From contig JASANG010003154.1 of NCBI GenBank assembly GCA_030248215.1, positions 1 to 64,000 on the forward strand: a stretch of DNA of 64,000 bases. The letters are read 5' to 3'. Shown piece after piece: positions 48,061-60,433 of this stretch. The notes under the pieces are model-generated. The model saw nothing but the letters and a program-made list of their open reading frames with translations, was not told where the DNA came from and ran no database searches. Positions within the stretch are counted from its first letter, which is position 1, and each line of letters begins with the position of its first letter. A program made the translations under genes and the position numbers. The stretch is from Enoplolaimus lenunculus (lineage: Eukaryota; Nematoda; Enoplea; Enoplida; Thoracostomopsidae).

Positions 48061-49001
48061 GAAAACACCCCCTATATGTTCCGATATTTGAAAAGAATGT
48101 TTATATAATTGTCGACATCGACAAATAACAACAGAGAATGTGTTCAAGATAGTGCTAAACTGCATTTTCAACAGAACTAAAAACGCGAAAATACAAGGGC
48201 ACAACAGGTTTAAAACCCGGAAGCGGAAGTTAACAGCTTATGCTAGAGCCGAAAGTGAACGGAATTCAATTAAGAAACAGTATTGATGTTAACTGAGTAT
48301 TGATATTTAATCAGTATAATCCAGATACTAAAGCCGCGGGATTTACAGGGATGGAATACACAATGCAATTTTTGGTACGAAAACTATTGAACAAATCACC
48401 CAATCATACAAATTTATTAGAACTCCACAAGTTGTCATCACTGACGTTTCTTCAAACTTTTTATGGTTTAGAATAATACTAAATTTTTTCAAAACAAAAT
48501 AACCGCAATGTGAAAAAATTTTACAATCAGATAAGTAAACATTTATAAACAAAAGTTTCAAACACTTTAGAGCGATTTGTGAAGAACGGCTAAAGGAATA
48601 TGTCCACGCAATGCCTACTTGACATTTGATGGCAATGTTTCGACAAAAATAGCTCATAGTCGAGAGTCTTCTAAACTTGTTACAACAGCAGGGGCATAGC
48701 TAGGATTTAATTTTGGGAACGAATATAACGTCAAATTAAAGTTGTTTGGCGAGCAATTGTGGAGAACGGCAAATAGATGATATCAATAAGGTTATTCAAA
48801 GCCTGAAAACGTGCGTTTTTTTACTTTTTCTTTCGACAATTTGGGATGCGATCAATATCTTCTGCCTCCCAATTGCATACACCACTTATGTGCAGTTCTA
48901 TTTTTACAAAAGCCAACAAATATTACATTGTAAATGAAATGTTACAAAGCTAAAATAATAAAAATTAAAACATTTAAGCGGAAAATTTTCAGTTTACTAT
49001 C
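48061..49001. other. Intergenic DNA, no gene seen
   Basis: AT-rich, without a convincing exon. 48690-48720 (GGGGCATAGCTAGGATTTAA) resembles the end of a GGGGTGTAGCTCGG-type element near 44092. Confidence 0.45.
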
Positions 49002-49272
49002 TAAACCCCTTCTCGTAATAAGTTGCCTGTAGGCAACTCAGCGCAGTGTATAAACGTTAAATAGTATATATCGCACCGTGATTAGCAATTGCAACATGTA
49101 TACATAGTACTAAATCACCACAAGACGTGAGAGCCCCCTCGGGCTCGAGCGTCAAGCTCCTATAGCTGAGTGGTGATGGTATACGCCTCCCACTCCAGTC
49201 ACTGCAGTTCGAATCCTAGCATAAAAGTAGGTCTTAGGGAAAATAGAAAATATTCATGTGAGAATGGGTTAA
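49002..49272. mobile_element. piggyBac-type (TTAA) non-autonomous element with tRNA-like insert, copy 2
   Basis: Nearly identical to the copy at 21699 through the central ~150 bases (ACCACAAGACGTGAGAGCCC, GGTATACGCCTCCCACTCC, GTTCGAATCCTAGCAT). Right end ATGTGAGAATGGG then TTAA; the left end is slightly decayed (CTAAACCCCTTCTC). Confidence 0.75.
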
Positions 49273-50375
49273 ATAAGATTCAAAAACTATTCTCGTATTT
49301 AAAGTTAACGTTTAGGTTCACGCTTAGGCATTGGTTTATGAAAAGCAAAACCTTAGGCAATTCCTTGACATATGTAAGCATTTTCTTACCCCATAGTCAA
49401 AACCTGAGCCTTAGCTTAATCGTTAAAGTAGAGGAAAGCGTACGCAAACCCACAACTGCTTCACAGGCGAAACTTATGTGGCATTCTGGTGTGACATTGG
49501 TCAAACATCAACCAAAAATCAAGCAACTACAGCGATATAGAAAACAATTAAGTTCGGTAAATATATAGACCGTTCTGATTTATCAAAGGATCTAACGCAG
49601 CATTGTCTGAACGAAAAAAATTAAAAATTTAAAACTACAGGCGAATGTATTTAAACCGGGTAAAGTTGCGTGATACATATTTGAACAGTAACACAGTTTT
49701 GTATCGGTAACGAATCCGCAGCATTTTGAAATAGCTGTGTAAATAATTATTATATATTTGTAGGGAGATGAATTTAGTTCGTTTGAATCCAAGCTATAAC
49801 CATTTGTCTATACTAAAGCTGGAACGGGAACGCCTAGAACGATAATGTAGGGATGCATGCCTCTGGGTACGCGCTTATCGCCGAACGCTTTCGCTTAGAA
49901 TCAAAGCTGCTGGCACCAGAGTGCAACCGGATATCTATTTCCGTTTCCGGTAAAATTCGGTCTCCGTTTCCGTTTCCGTTATAGAAATAACGGAAATTCT
50001 GAACTAACTTGATTTAAGCTTAAGGTTATTCAGCAGTATTAAACTAACTTTCTAGATTAACAAACAGACTTATTTAAAAACTTACATATATTCAGTTAAA
50101 GCTAAACTTAACGAACTTTTACATATCCGTAATTCCTAGGATGCATTGCTACTTAAACTAAAAAAGTTTAGTTAAACTCGTGTTCCACTTATAAATTTGT
50201 TAGTTTAGGTAAAACTTGAGATTCTAGCTTAGTTACTCCGTCCAGCCATTTAAGTTTTACCAAAACTTATGTTCAAGTTTAGTTAATCAATAATTTAAGT
50301 TTAAGTTTTTCGAGAGTAGGTGTGAGAGCGGAGTTCCGGCCCCGAATAGGGCTAAGCTAGCTGAGCTAACCTGAC
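49273..50375. other. Intergenic DNA with TAAGCC and TTTAGTTAA clusters
   Basis: 49263-49400 has a TTAGGCATT/CCTTAGGC core. From 49917 there is the left end of a CAGGGTGTAACCGG-family element (CAGAGTGCAACCGGATATC). 50010-50310 is rich in TTTAGTTAAAC phrases with inverted partners. No gene seen. Confidence 0.45.
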
Positions 50376-50819
50376 TACTGTAGTGACCCGAATAAGAGGG
50401 GGGACTGATATTTATTTGGCCTCTCCAGAGGGAACCCCTCCTTGTTATTCGGTTACGGACTGTTATTTATTTACAACCATCCCTGCGCCACCCTTCCTTA
50501 CTGATATATCCGGTATTGCAACTATCCGTTGAATTAAGCGGTTTACACTTTGCATTAACAGCTTGAGCGATAATGCAAGGTTATACTTAGGAATGTACTT
50601 TCAAAATTTAAGTAAGCGAAAAGTTTCAAACTCAAATTATTTGATCCTGGAGTCATATATGCGCTACAATAAGGGATAATTGACATTTATAGACTCGAAT
50701 TAGGATTTAGGGACTCTATCCGCTTTACGGACTCTTATCAGGGATACGGACTCCAATTGATTGGAAATCAAAATGGGGACCCCCATCTTATTACCACCCT
50801 TATTCGAGTCAATACAGTA
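50376..50819. mobile_element. TA-flanked CTGTAGTGACCCG element, full copy 2
   Basis: 444 bases, inverted relative to the copy at 44472. Ends TACTGTAGTGACCCGAATAA and TTATTCGAGTCAATACAGTA. Confidence 0.85.
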
Positions 50820-51746
50820 CTCAACTTTCCATAGCAGTACCATAGTTTGGGATCACCATGAATTGGGGGTATAGGCTATGGTGCCGGGACTTAACCGTAT
50901 AGATACGTATTTGAACATGGTGCGTGGCAATTTTAGCACAAGAGTTTCATGCAAATAGAAAATAAAAACAAACTAATCTGCAATGACAGAAAACATTTGG
51001 GTTGGTGTATGATGATGGTGCTGCAAATGCCTCGACTATTTTGCTAACAAGCTTTTTCCTTCAAACGAACGAAGCTGTTTGTACCGTAAATGAAACGGCT
51101 ATGAGATAACATATATGTATATCCCCTGGAAGCAGGGCGATAACTGTTATATTGCCCGAGGGCATTATATGCACCGTTTGTACACAGCCGCGGCCTCGAG
51201 CAGTTGGAACAGCCCTCGGTGTCTTTAACTAATGCATTTTAACTGCCCTAGGGCACAAAGCTCGAGGCTTTGCCGAGAGATGAGTGGACCGAGGTTGTTA
51301 AAATGTTGTATATAACGCCCGCAGGCAATGTGACTATTATTGCCCTTCTTTTTGGGCTATAATATATTTATTGTCCGTAAGTTGAATATTAGCCCGAGGG
51401 CTGATAAGTTTAATATCATCCCAAGGGCCGATATTAAAATATCAGTCCTAGGGCCGATATTAAACTTATCAGCCCTAGGACTAGTGATGGGCATCGGATA
51501 TTTTTTCATATCCGGATATCCGGCAATTCTTGCAGGATATTTATTCGGATATCCGGATATCCGAAATGAAATTTTCTATTTCGGATATCCGAACCTCAAT
51601 TTTGTGTTTTTGAGTTTCCAAACGTCAATTTTCGTTTCTTAAGCACTTGTTTTAACTTGTTGCTCTAAAGGAAGTACCCTGACCCTCAAGCAAATTGATA
51701 TGACCATGAAAGATACGATTCTAAAAATCGGTATTTATTATGCCAG

Positions 51747-52179
51747 TACTGTAGTGACGCCGAATAAGAGGGGTACCCATTTTGAGTCCCAATCAAAAAA
51801 GAGTCCGTATTTCTAAAGAGTCCGTAAAGCGCATAGAGTCCCTAAACCCTAATTAAAGTCCATAAATGTCAATTATTCCTAATTGTAGCGCATAAATGCC
51901 TCCAGAACCAAATAAAGGTGAGTTCAAAACTTTGAAGCGTACTTAAGTTTTCAAAGTACGTTCCTAATACTAACCTTGCATTATGGCTAAAGTTTTTGAT
52001 ACAAGGCAAATAAACATTCAATTCAAGGGTAGTTACAATACCGGATATATGTGTAACGAGGTGTGGCGGAGGACGGGATAAAAATAAATAACAGTCCGTA
52101 ACCTAATAACAGGGGGGTACCATCTGGAGAGGTCAAATAAATATCAGTCCCCCTCGTATTCGGGTCACTCACTACAGTA
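51747..52179. mobile_element. TA-flanked CTGTAGTGACCCG element, full copy 3
   Basis: 433 bases. Ends TACTGTAGTGACGCCGAATA and GGGTCACTCACTACAGTA. Nested in the element at 51482, so it is the younger insertion. Confidence 0.85.
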
Positions 52180-52689
52180 CCTCAATAGTTCTGGGTATTC
52201 AGTTTAGAAGATTAGTACAGACTACTAAATAAATACTTGTGTTGACAACTTAAAATTGAGTTGATTTGGCTTGTCCTTTGCCTTATTAAAACCACTGCAA
52301 TAGAGATTCCATCGAATATAACCCTTCCCTCGAACTATATATACTTGAATCGTTTTAGTTCCAAGAACAAAGAACCAGATTGAAATACACTTACGCTAAG
52401 TCGTGCAAACATCAGCCCATGTTACTTATACTGGTGTCGCGCTTTCAGCAGCGGATCCAGAAATTTCTAAATAGGCGGGATTTGTAAATATTTTGAAACG
52501 CAATTTTTCTCCAAAAAATTCTCTTAGCGAGAAAATTTTAGGGACCTTAGACATTTTTCTTATCCGAACCGGATATCCGGTGTTCATCTGTAGTCTATAT
52601 CATACTTTGCTCAGCAAACTTGCTGTCATCATTCTCGGATACACGAAGTGTTAACTCAGAAATATTTTGTGTTAAATATAACCGCTAAA

Positions 52690-53207
52690 ACCTCTCCCTC
52701 CAACGAGCCCACCCACCACCACAAAAAAAAAACAAAAGCCGAGCGAACGCAAGCAACAAGCACCAAACTCGAAAAAAAAGCAGAAAAAAAAACAACACAA
52801 AAAAGCCAAAGGAGAAAAAACAAAAACAAAAAAAAAAAAAAAAGACAGAAGAACTCACGCTCAAGACTCAAGAAAACATAGAAAAATGAAACAACAAAAT
52901 AAGAAAAAAATAACCCAACACCAACAAGAGAGAACCAAAAACACAACCAACATAAACCAAAGAAAAGAGAACGACCACAAAAACAAACGCGAAAAAAACA
53001 TCCGAAAAAAAAGAAAAAAACCAAAAAAAAAAAGACACACCCAATCACACACAAAAAAAAAAAACACAAACACTCCAAAAAAAACAAAAAAAAAAAAAAA
53101 AACCATCCAAAACACCACAACCACCAACACCCACAACAAAACAAAAACAAAAAAAAAAAACAACACACCCAAAAAACAAACAAAAAACAAAAAAAAAAAA
53201 AAAACCC
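52690..53207. repeat. T-depleted A/C-rich low-complexity tract
   Basis: About 515 bases with roughly 3% T on the plus strand, mostly A runs with C and a little G. The edges are abrupt on both sides. Long Lys/Asn/Thr-rich (plus) and Phe-rich (minus) frames across it come only from composition. Confidence 0.9.
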
Positions 53208-53807
53208 GATGTAAATTAGCGTTCTATTGAAGTTGCATTGAATTACGGATAAAGCTAAACCTGTGTGAAACCCAGCCGTGTATCGAATTCTACACAAACT
53301 CAGACCCAATTAACTTTTAGGGCCGTAGAGGTTTCTATTACAATTTTTGCTTAGGCTTAGGGATTAAAGATTTTGAATCATCATGGAACAATTATGCAAG
53401 AATGTGGTTTAATATTCTGACCGAGGTTTAGATACAGAATTTTTCCGTCAGCTCCAGCTACTTTGGTGGTGAAACCATGCAAATTATTGCAAAAAATTTT
53501 TTTAGACAAAAGCATTTCGGATATCCGGATACACGTTTCATTTCGGATAGATATCTGGATATTTTTCATATCCGGATATCTAGTGTCCATATATACCTAG
53601 GACAATTATTAAAATATTCGCCCTAGGGCCAATATTAAACTTATCTGCCCTCGGGCTGATAATCGTCATATCTATTCGAAGCAGGAAGCAGTATGTCTTA
53701 TATCGTCCAGGCTCATCCTTTGATGTGGGCAATAAATATATACATGTTAACAGTTAGCACATAAATTTTGTAGATGATAGAAAAATTTTAATTTTGTAAT
53801 AAATAAG

Positions 53808-53985
53808 GGCGGCGCTATACTTGTTCTGCGGTGACCTCCGATGCAACACGCACGGCACCGCAAGTTAAAAAATTTTGTTTATGAATTGTTATGCGATGCC
53901 ATGTACAAATTCATGTGCTTTACGGCACAGTGCCGTACGGTGACTGACGGCACCGAATGGCATCAAAAGTATACCGCCATTTTAA
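53808..53985. mobile_element. Relative of the GC-rich palindromic element
   Basis: GGCGCTATACTTG at the left and AAAAGTATACCGCC at the right are inverted. The interior has GCACGGCACCGC and GCCGTACGGTGACTG, as in the element at 18399. Confidence 0.5.
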
Positions 53986-54074
53986 GTATACCTAAAATTA
54001 TCTCATACTCAGACAACGAAGCATTGGAGCACTGAACTACTTTTCATACACAAGGCACACCGTAGGACTTTAGC

Positions 54075-54419
54075 TTATGACTGTATCCAACAAAGTGTAA
54101 GAAAAGAAATGTTTTCAATATTATAGTAGCAATAGTTGTAGCACGGCTTTGCGTTCTTCCGAGATATGAACGCACGCTGCTGCAATGCGGCAAGTGCGCG
54201 CACGAGAGCATCGCGTTCTGGCTGTGCAAGTGAATCAAAAAAGAGTGCACGCAGAAGTGTGGAACGAGTGCGAAAGCACGAGTTCTGCACCAGTGCGCAG
54301 CTCGACGATGTGCGAGAACACCGCACGCTTGAACCAAGCATAGCAGCGCGCGTTTGCATATCGGAAGGACAATAAACCGCGCTACCATTGACTTGTACCA
54401 CGGTCCCAAAACGACCCAT
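54075..54419 (-). CDS. GC-rich open segment, coding status unclear
   Basis: A 114-codon frame (MGRFGTVVQVNGSAVYCPSD, then RTRSTLLRALFFDSLAQPER and DALVRALAALQQRAF) in a GC-rich patch of an AT-rich region. A second minus frame (54044-54526, 160 codons) and a plus frame (54166-54375) are also open, so the frame cannot be chosen by length. No domain recognised. It may be an exon, or a repeat with chance frames. Confidence 0.25.
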   Translation of the reverse strand: MGRFGTVVQVNGSAVYCPSDMQTRAAMLGSSVRCSRTSSSCALVQNSCFRTRSTLLRALFFDSLAQPERDALVRALAALQQRAFISRKNAKPCYNYCYYNIENISFLTLCWIQS

Positions 54420-54526
54420 CTTTGGCTTCTTGAAAAAATTGGCAAGTAGACCGGCCCCGCAGCAGAGGTGACACGGTTGCTCAGATGTCCTATAAATTTT
54501 TCGTCAACCCTATAAAAATTTGACAT

Positions 54527-57043
54527 TGACAGACGAGAGAACTACCGACACGCTATTTCTAAAATAACTTCATAAGCACTACTTGCGTGCCATCGAGCCT
54601 GCGGATGAAGACAAGTTTTCCATCCTTCAACTAATGGGAAACTTTACTTGTTACCTTAAAGAGAGGAATATCGCTTGATTCTACTTGAGAAAATTTAGCA
54701 TTGTTTGACATTTTAGCGACCTCTGCCATCATGTATGCTCATAGCCATTTCCTTCCTGCAAAGAAATTTAAATTTCAGCTTGGCCCCATAGCAAAGCATG
54801 ACTCTTTGAGTACCAGAAATCCGTAGAGTGATAAAAACTTGAGTTTGTACCCTTAGGAAAACATTAATGGATGTATTAAGGAGATTTCACTTCATCCGAG
54901 CTGGCTACGGGCTTGAACCAGCTTTAAAACACTCTGGAGGCTGAAAAACTTGAACGTGGTGTGTTGCGTTCATTAACCGTGCATCAAGTGTATATATCGA
55001 ACAGTTTTCTCCTAAAGCCACGGTGGTTGTAGCATGGCTCTTAACTGTATGAGACGTGGTACAAAATTAAATACAATATTTTTCTGGCAGTAACTATGAT
55101 TGAAAAGAGACCAAAGTCAACTCTAAATTTAAACAATATACACCGAAAGAACCAAATCTACTCATTAAAATTATCCAAAATTTAGTTCAATATTCTTTCT
55201 GACAGAGGTTGGAATACGGAATTTCTTTTCGTCAGTTCCAGCTACTTTTAGTGGTGAAACAATACAAATTATTCAAAAAATTTTACACAACAGCATTTCG
55301 GATATCCGGATACATATTTCATTTCGGATACCCGGATATTTTTCCATTTCCGGATCCGGTTCTCCTCAATAGTTGGGACAATCACGTGTAGACTTTTTTA
55401 CGACTCAGCGTAGGAAGTGAGAAACATTTTTGACTCATGTTGGCATAGCCTATAAAAGTGCCTTTTCCAGCCTTTACAATGGATAAAATTTCTTATCTAC
55501 GAACTGAAATTCAATAACAAGCAATCTCTACCCCTTATACAGAGTTTTTACTGCGTATAAACTCAGTGCATTAGATATTTCAATACACAGTTTCCACAGA
55601 GTTACCAATAACATGTTTACGCATTGTCAAAAGAGGTTTTTTAAAATCTACATAAGTTTGCTAGAAAATGAACATTTTAAACACGAAAAATTGAAGCAAA
55701 CGAATTTTTCTAAGGTCGAAATCATACTGCAATCTCGTAATTGCGGCTTTATCGGTAGCAAATCTTAAAACGCCGAAGTTTTTAGATTCAAAACACATTG
55801 GAAACAAAATTGAAGTATGAATACAAAATTTTTTAGTATAAATACGTATATACACCATTTGTTTACATCATAAACAGAGTAATACTGGCTGAGTTTGAAT
55901 CACATGAGACAGATTACTAAGTGTACATAAACATGTTTTCAGCTGATATACTGGGTATTAAAACCGATACATTGATGAAAGCCTGCTGAATATTTAGTTT
56001 CTTGAATGTAGTAGGCTTGAAATTTATAAATATAAAAATGTCAGATACAGTCTTCCTCTTTAACGATACTACTCAGCTTTTCACGGATCCCAAAAGGTGT
56101 TGTACCTAACTTCTGTGGGCTGGCTACAAAAGCAGTTTTAGCTTCAGTAGCCATCACATAAGTGAATTTGTAATATTCATTGTGCTAGCCGCGGACGCCT
56201 AAACGCATGCCTAGACAACATATGGGGGTTTTTGGCTTCGGCGAGCAGGCAATTAAGTTTCAGGAGCCAACTAGCGGCAACGAAAGCTAATTACTAGTAT
56301 TTCTGAGTGCTAGCTACGGAAGCATTAAGCTTCCGAGGACAACATCTGGCATTTTTGGATTCTGTGAGCTGAATATTTTAACACATTCCCATTGTAGATT
56401 TTTACTCAGACAACCATCCCTCAAAATGGCGCAGTGAGGATTTTCCAGTGTTAAGCCCTATTCACAACTGAAAGTTTTTGCAGCAAAAACTTGCACGAGC
56501 AACTAGCATATGCAAGTTCGTCAACAAAACAGCTTTGAAGTTCTTGCAGCTGCAAATTATTCACTGGAATTCATGCTATTAAGTTAATTCACACTTGTGA
56601 ACGCGGTTCCACGTCGCTTGAATCTCTTACACTTGTATTTTGATTGGCCAAAACTTGTGTTGCTGAGCGTTCAATGAGTATGCAAAATTTTTGAAAACCT
56701 GAAGTAGAACCGGGTAATGGTCAAAATATAACAGAAACGGAAAACGGACTGAAGTAAACACAAAAAAGTATTTCTGAATTTATTCAGAAAAGTATTTTCG
56801 GTGGCAAATCTCAAAAGTTTTTCTGATATTTAAGAGAATTTTTCTAAAAATAACTGGAAAACGTTTAGTTTCAGACCTTATATCAAAACCGTTTTAAAAA
56901 CTTTTTTGTTATATATAACCGAAATATCTTCCAAGTGCACCTTGCTGATTATATTTCTTAAATATACGAAATTTTTTCTTAAATATCAGAAATATTATTT
57001 TGAGTGTATAAGACAATAAAAGATGTTTTATTTTTCTGTCAAT
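54527..57043. other. Intergenic DNA, element debris
   Basis: No exon recognised. It contains the partial element at ~55128-55372 and the TTGCAGCTGCAA cluster at 56455-56600. Confidence 0.45.
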
Positions 57044-57440
57044 CAGGGTATTAACGGATTGTAAAAATTACGGAAACGGAAGCGGTTAGTAATCAGAAAA
57101 ACGGAAAGGAAAACCGAAAACGGATATTGAAGTATAAAAGTTTCAAAAATGTTTTATTTTTTGGCAAAACATTTGATGCGTGCAAAAATTCACAGGTCTT
57201 TCAAAAACTGCTAAGAAAAAAGGCGGATGCATCGAAATTTTGATATTTTGGATGAATTTCGTATTTCTTATTTCATTTCGCACAATTACAGCATATCTAT
57301 AACAAAAATCGCGTGATATACGTGATTTAACTTTTGAACGTAATAATAACATAATTTCCATTATTTCTACAACGAAAACAAAACCGGATGCGGTCACCGA
57401 TTTTTACCGAAAACAAAAACGGATATCCGGTTACACCCTG
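57044..57440. mobile_element. hAT-type element, CAGGGTGTAACCGGATATCC family
   Basis: Ends CAGGGTATTAACGGATT and ATCCGGTTACACCCTG. The flanking 8-mers CTGTCAAT (57036-57043) and CTGCCAAT (57441-57448) agree at 7 of 8. A partial relative follows at 57450-57705. Confidence 0.75.
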
Positions 57441-57989
57441 CTGCCAATACAATTGAGGAACGGCAATATTCACCAGGCTTTCTAAAATATTAAAGAAAAA
57501 AAAGAGGATGCACCGAAATTTTTATATTTTTGTACGAATTTCGTAATTTTTATTTCGGATCGAACAATTGCAGCATATCTGTAACATAAAATTGCTAGAT
57601 GTGTTTTATAAATTTAAGCATAGATATAAAGAGAATTCCGGTATTTCTATAACGAAAACGGACAACGATTTTTAACGGAAACAGATATTCGGTTATATGC
57701 TGGTAGTAAAGAGCGTTTTTCATTTTTATTTTGTAGCCATGAACAAAAATACCTCTGCACATAACTAAAGAGAAACTGATTTAAGTACTTGTATATATTA
57801 TACTTTTGAATTTAGTCAAAAGTACAGAGTTAGGAATGTGTATAATAGATGGAACTTTTGAGAATCAAATCCGACACCTTAGGATACCACTGAATGCCAA
57901 CAGAAAAATATTTGGCACCGAGAACGGTAACGAAAATTTGCTCTCTTCACGTTGTCATTTGTTTATATGCATTTAATACGTTCATTCCA

Positions 57990-58016
57990 TACTGTAGTGA
58001 TCCGAATAACAGGAGG
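57990..58016. mobile_element. Fragment of the TA-flanked CTGTAGTGACCCG element (left end)
   Basis: TACTGTAGTGATCCGAATAA is followed by unrelated sequence: only the tip remains. Confidence 0.6.
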
Positions 58017-58111
58017 GAAGGTAGTAACGATGTTAACGTTTTGTTCTGAAGTCATCAACTTGAACATTTAAATTTCATTTGACTGCGATTATATATATTT
58101 TAATTTAAAAA

Positions 58112-60012
58112 TTAATTTCGATTTTTCTTGTTATTCCCGGTTCTCCGGCCCCAACCACGTCTGCGGCGAGAGGATCGTTTTGCACGAGAATTACTGTCAC
58201 CATCGTCATCATTGTTCGTGTCGGCTTTGCTATCGGTTTCTGCTTCTATGCTCCCGGATCCGCCGCCTTTGCTTCCAATGTTCGGTTTTGGTGGATCAGG
58301 AAAAAAGTGTTCCGGCAGGCCAGCGTTATCATTGCCCCAAGGTACAATGATGCCATTGATAGAATTAACCCGAGATCGCTAAAAAGAACACTTTTAATGA
58401 TTGTTTTTTAAATCTGGGATTTTGTGTTCGCGTTTGTTTTGGTGCAATTACATAAGGCTTGGTTGTACCAAACTACAAAACTAAATGACGTTTTTCATCC
58501 GGAGCCGTCGTCTTGTGCCCATTTCGGTGCGCGACCATTTTCACTTAGGGCTGCAATCTAGGCCCGTATTCTCGAATTTGTGTAGAGTAGTATAGCAAGC
58601 TTCGACAATCAACACGTTTTCAAATTTGAAAATATGCCCTACATGTGCAAATTATGAGATCTACTGCAGGAGTTTGTGAGTTTGAAAACCTATCAGTATA
58701 TATAACAACTGATATTCTGAAGTGACCCCAATAAGAGGGGGGCTGATAATTATTTGGCCTCTCCTGAGGGTAACCCCCTGTTATTCGGTTACGGACTGTT
58801 ATTTATTTTTCACCCGCCATCCGGCGACCTTCGTTACCAATATATATGCGGTATGGCAACTATCCGTTTAATTAAACGCTTATGTGTCCTGTATCAAAAG
58901 TTTGAGCGATAACGAAAGGTTATACTTGGAAATACACTTTCAAAACTTAAGTACGCGTTAAAGTTTCAAACTAAACTTTATTTTGTCCAGGAGTTATTTC
59001 TGCACTACAATTAGGGATAATTGACATCTATGGACTCTAATAAGAGGTTATGGACTCTATCCGCTTACGGACTCTTATTTGGGATACGACCTCCTATTGA
59101 TTGGGACTCAAAATGAGGATCACCTCTTATTACTCTCTCTTATTCGGATCACTACAGTACACATTTGAGAATATGGGCGTAATGCCCAAATTCTCAAATA
59201 CATATAGCACCTATCATCAGTTACCGAAAGGTTTTAACAAAATTGGTACAGAAGTAGGCCAAGTCAAATGCCAACAGTGTGCTGAAGTTCGAACCCCACC
59301 ATACACTGGTTCCATAGTTACAGGACCTGTCACCAACTGATGGTGGACGCTACTCAGATTTGAGAATACGGGGTTAAATTGCAGCCCGAGGTAAAAAAAG
59401 TTGTCGAAAATAGTCATAAGATGATGGATCCGCAAATATAGAACGAAGTTTTGGAAATTATCTACCTAGTGAGTGGCAGATTGCAAATTGTTTCTAAAGT
59501 AAAGATGTTTGAAGGTTTAAACCACAAAATGGTATCATGCAGCGTCACACAAATTACATTCAAAAATATATCGAAGCCAAAAGTGAATTATTTATATATC
59601 AGGGTTTGGTTTGCGTAACATCTTTTTACGTCAAACCTTTGTATCAAAATCTGATTTGAAAACGACACGTGCGATGTAAATGTAAACGCACCGAAAACCT
59701 TTCTTACAAACATCGTAGTCGACATTCGAAATTTAAAACAAAGGCGAACTCAAGCTGCTACACAGGGGTGTGGTACCACACTAACACTAATCTGGAAGTT
59801 AAAAAAGGCACGTTTGTGTTTTAGTGTATATATTTAGTGAATTATAGTCTTAAAGTGATGTAAAAACTGCATCTTATTATTAGGTTATTAAACAAAACCT
59901 AATCTTTGCACATAGTGTTTATTACATCATAAAATTTAGCGTGGCTTACCGCCGATTTTGCGAACCAAAAAGCAGTGCTAATCACAGCAATCAGTAATAC
60001 TGAACGATTCAT
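58112..60012 (-). CDS. Predicted small secreted precursor with furin-type site and Arg-rich C-terminus
   Basis: Two exons: 60012-59950 (ATG to a GTAAGC donor) and 58378-58112 (TTTTTAG acceptor to TAA). They join in phase 0 to 109 residues. Exon 1 is a signal peptide (MNRSVLLIAVISTAFWFA, then KSA), with an in-frame TAA immediately before the ATG. Exon 2 starts RSRVNSINGIIVPWGN, goes on through AGLPEHFFPDPPKPNIG, a Gly/Ser stretch and an acidic stretch (EAETDSKADTNNDDDGD), then RAKR, a furin-type site, and a 20-residue basic tail (SSRRRRGWGRR...). Exon 2 is GC-rich against its surroundings. The order signal, acidic spacer, RXKR, cationic peptide is that of host-defence or signalling peptide precursors. 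I recognise no family, and a further in-frame exon within the 1.57 kb intron cannot be excluded. Confidence 0.6.
58713..59159. mobile_element. TA-flanked CTGTAGTGACCCG element, full copy 4
   Basis: 447 bases. Ends TATTCTGAAGTGACCCCAAT and TTATTCGGATCACTACAGTA. It lies in the intron of the small secreted precursor gene. Confidence 0.85.
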
Positions 60013-60433
60013 TTAGTTAGAGATGGGTAAAACAACTGTTGTGGTTGATGTGTCTCCAATTTATCAAACGTAAAACAGGAACGCAATGTTTAAAAATTAA
60101 AAGCGGAGTAAAAAGATAACAGAACGGTTGTTGCAAGAGAAACAAAATTCGTTTTACGCACGACGCAAACGCTATAGATAGAGTATTCAAGGTATCAAAT
60201 CACCTGAATAAATAGTCAAAAATATAATGAACTTTCAATTTTAATTAAATTTGAATAGTATGCTAAATTGTTATGTAGGCTTTTTAAATATTTGACTGAA
60301 TAAATTAGCGTATACTTCTCCTAATTCATACGTAGCTATTACCTACATGAGCACATTTGAAGGCAACGGCATGCCGCATGTTTGCTCACGAATATAAAAT
60401 CCGAATTAAATGTGTAAACATTAGTGTTTTCAT

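Larger units (their letters stand above)
51482..53595. mobile_element. hAT-type element of ~2.1 kb with nested insert and T-poor tract
   Basis: Starts TAGTGATGGGCATCGGATA and ends ...CCGGATATCTAGTGTCCATA. Perfect 8-base duplication CCTAGGAC at 51474-51481 and 53596-53603. Repeated TATCCGGATATCC motifs lie near both ends. It contains the TA-flanked element at 51747 and the skewed tract at 52690. Host DNA on both sides is a CCTAGGGCC...TATCAGCCCTAGG repeat that this insertion split. Part of its right end recurs at ~55128-55372. Confidence 0.75.

Noticed and set aside
47592-48204. Several frames on both strands in the fold-back region
   Set aside because: Mirror-image translations of an inverted repeat.
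52656-53309. 217-codon Phe-rich minus frame and Lys-rich plus frames
   Set aside because: Produced by the T-depleted tract; no protein-like sequence.
58128-58382. 84-codon plus-strand frame
   Set aside because: Antisense shadow of the second exon of the secreted precursor, which has a proper acceptor, stop and signal-peptide partner.
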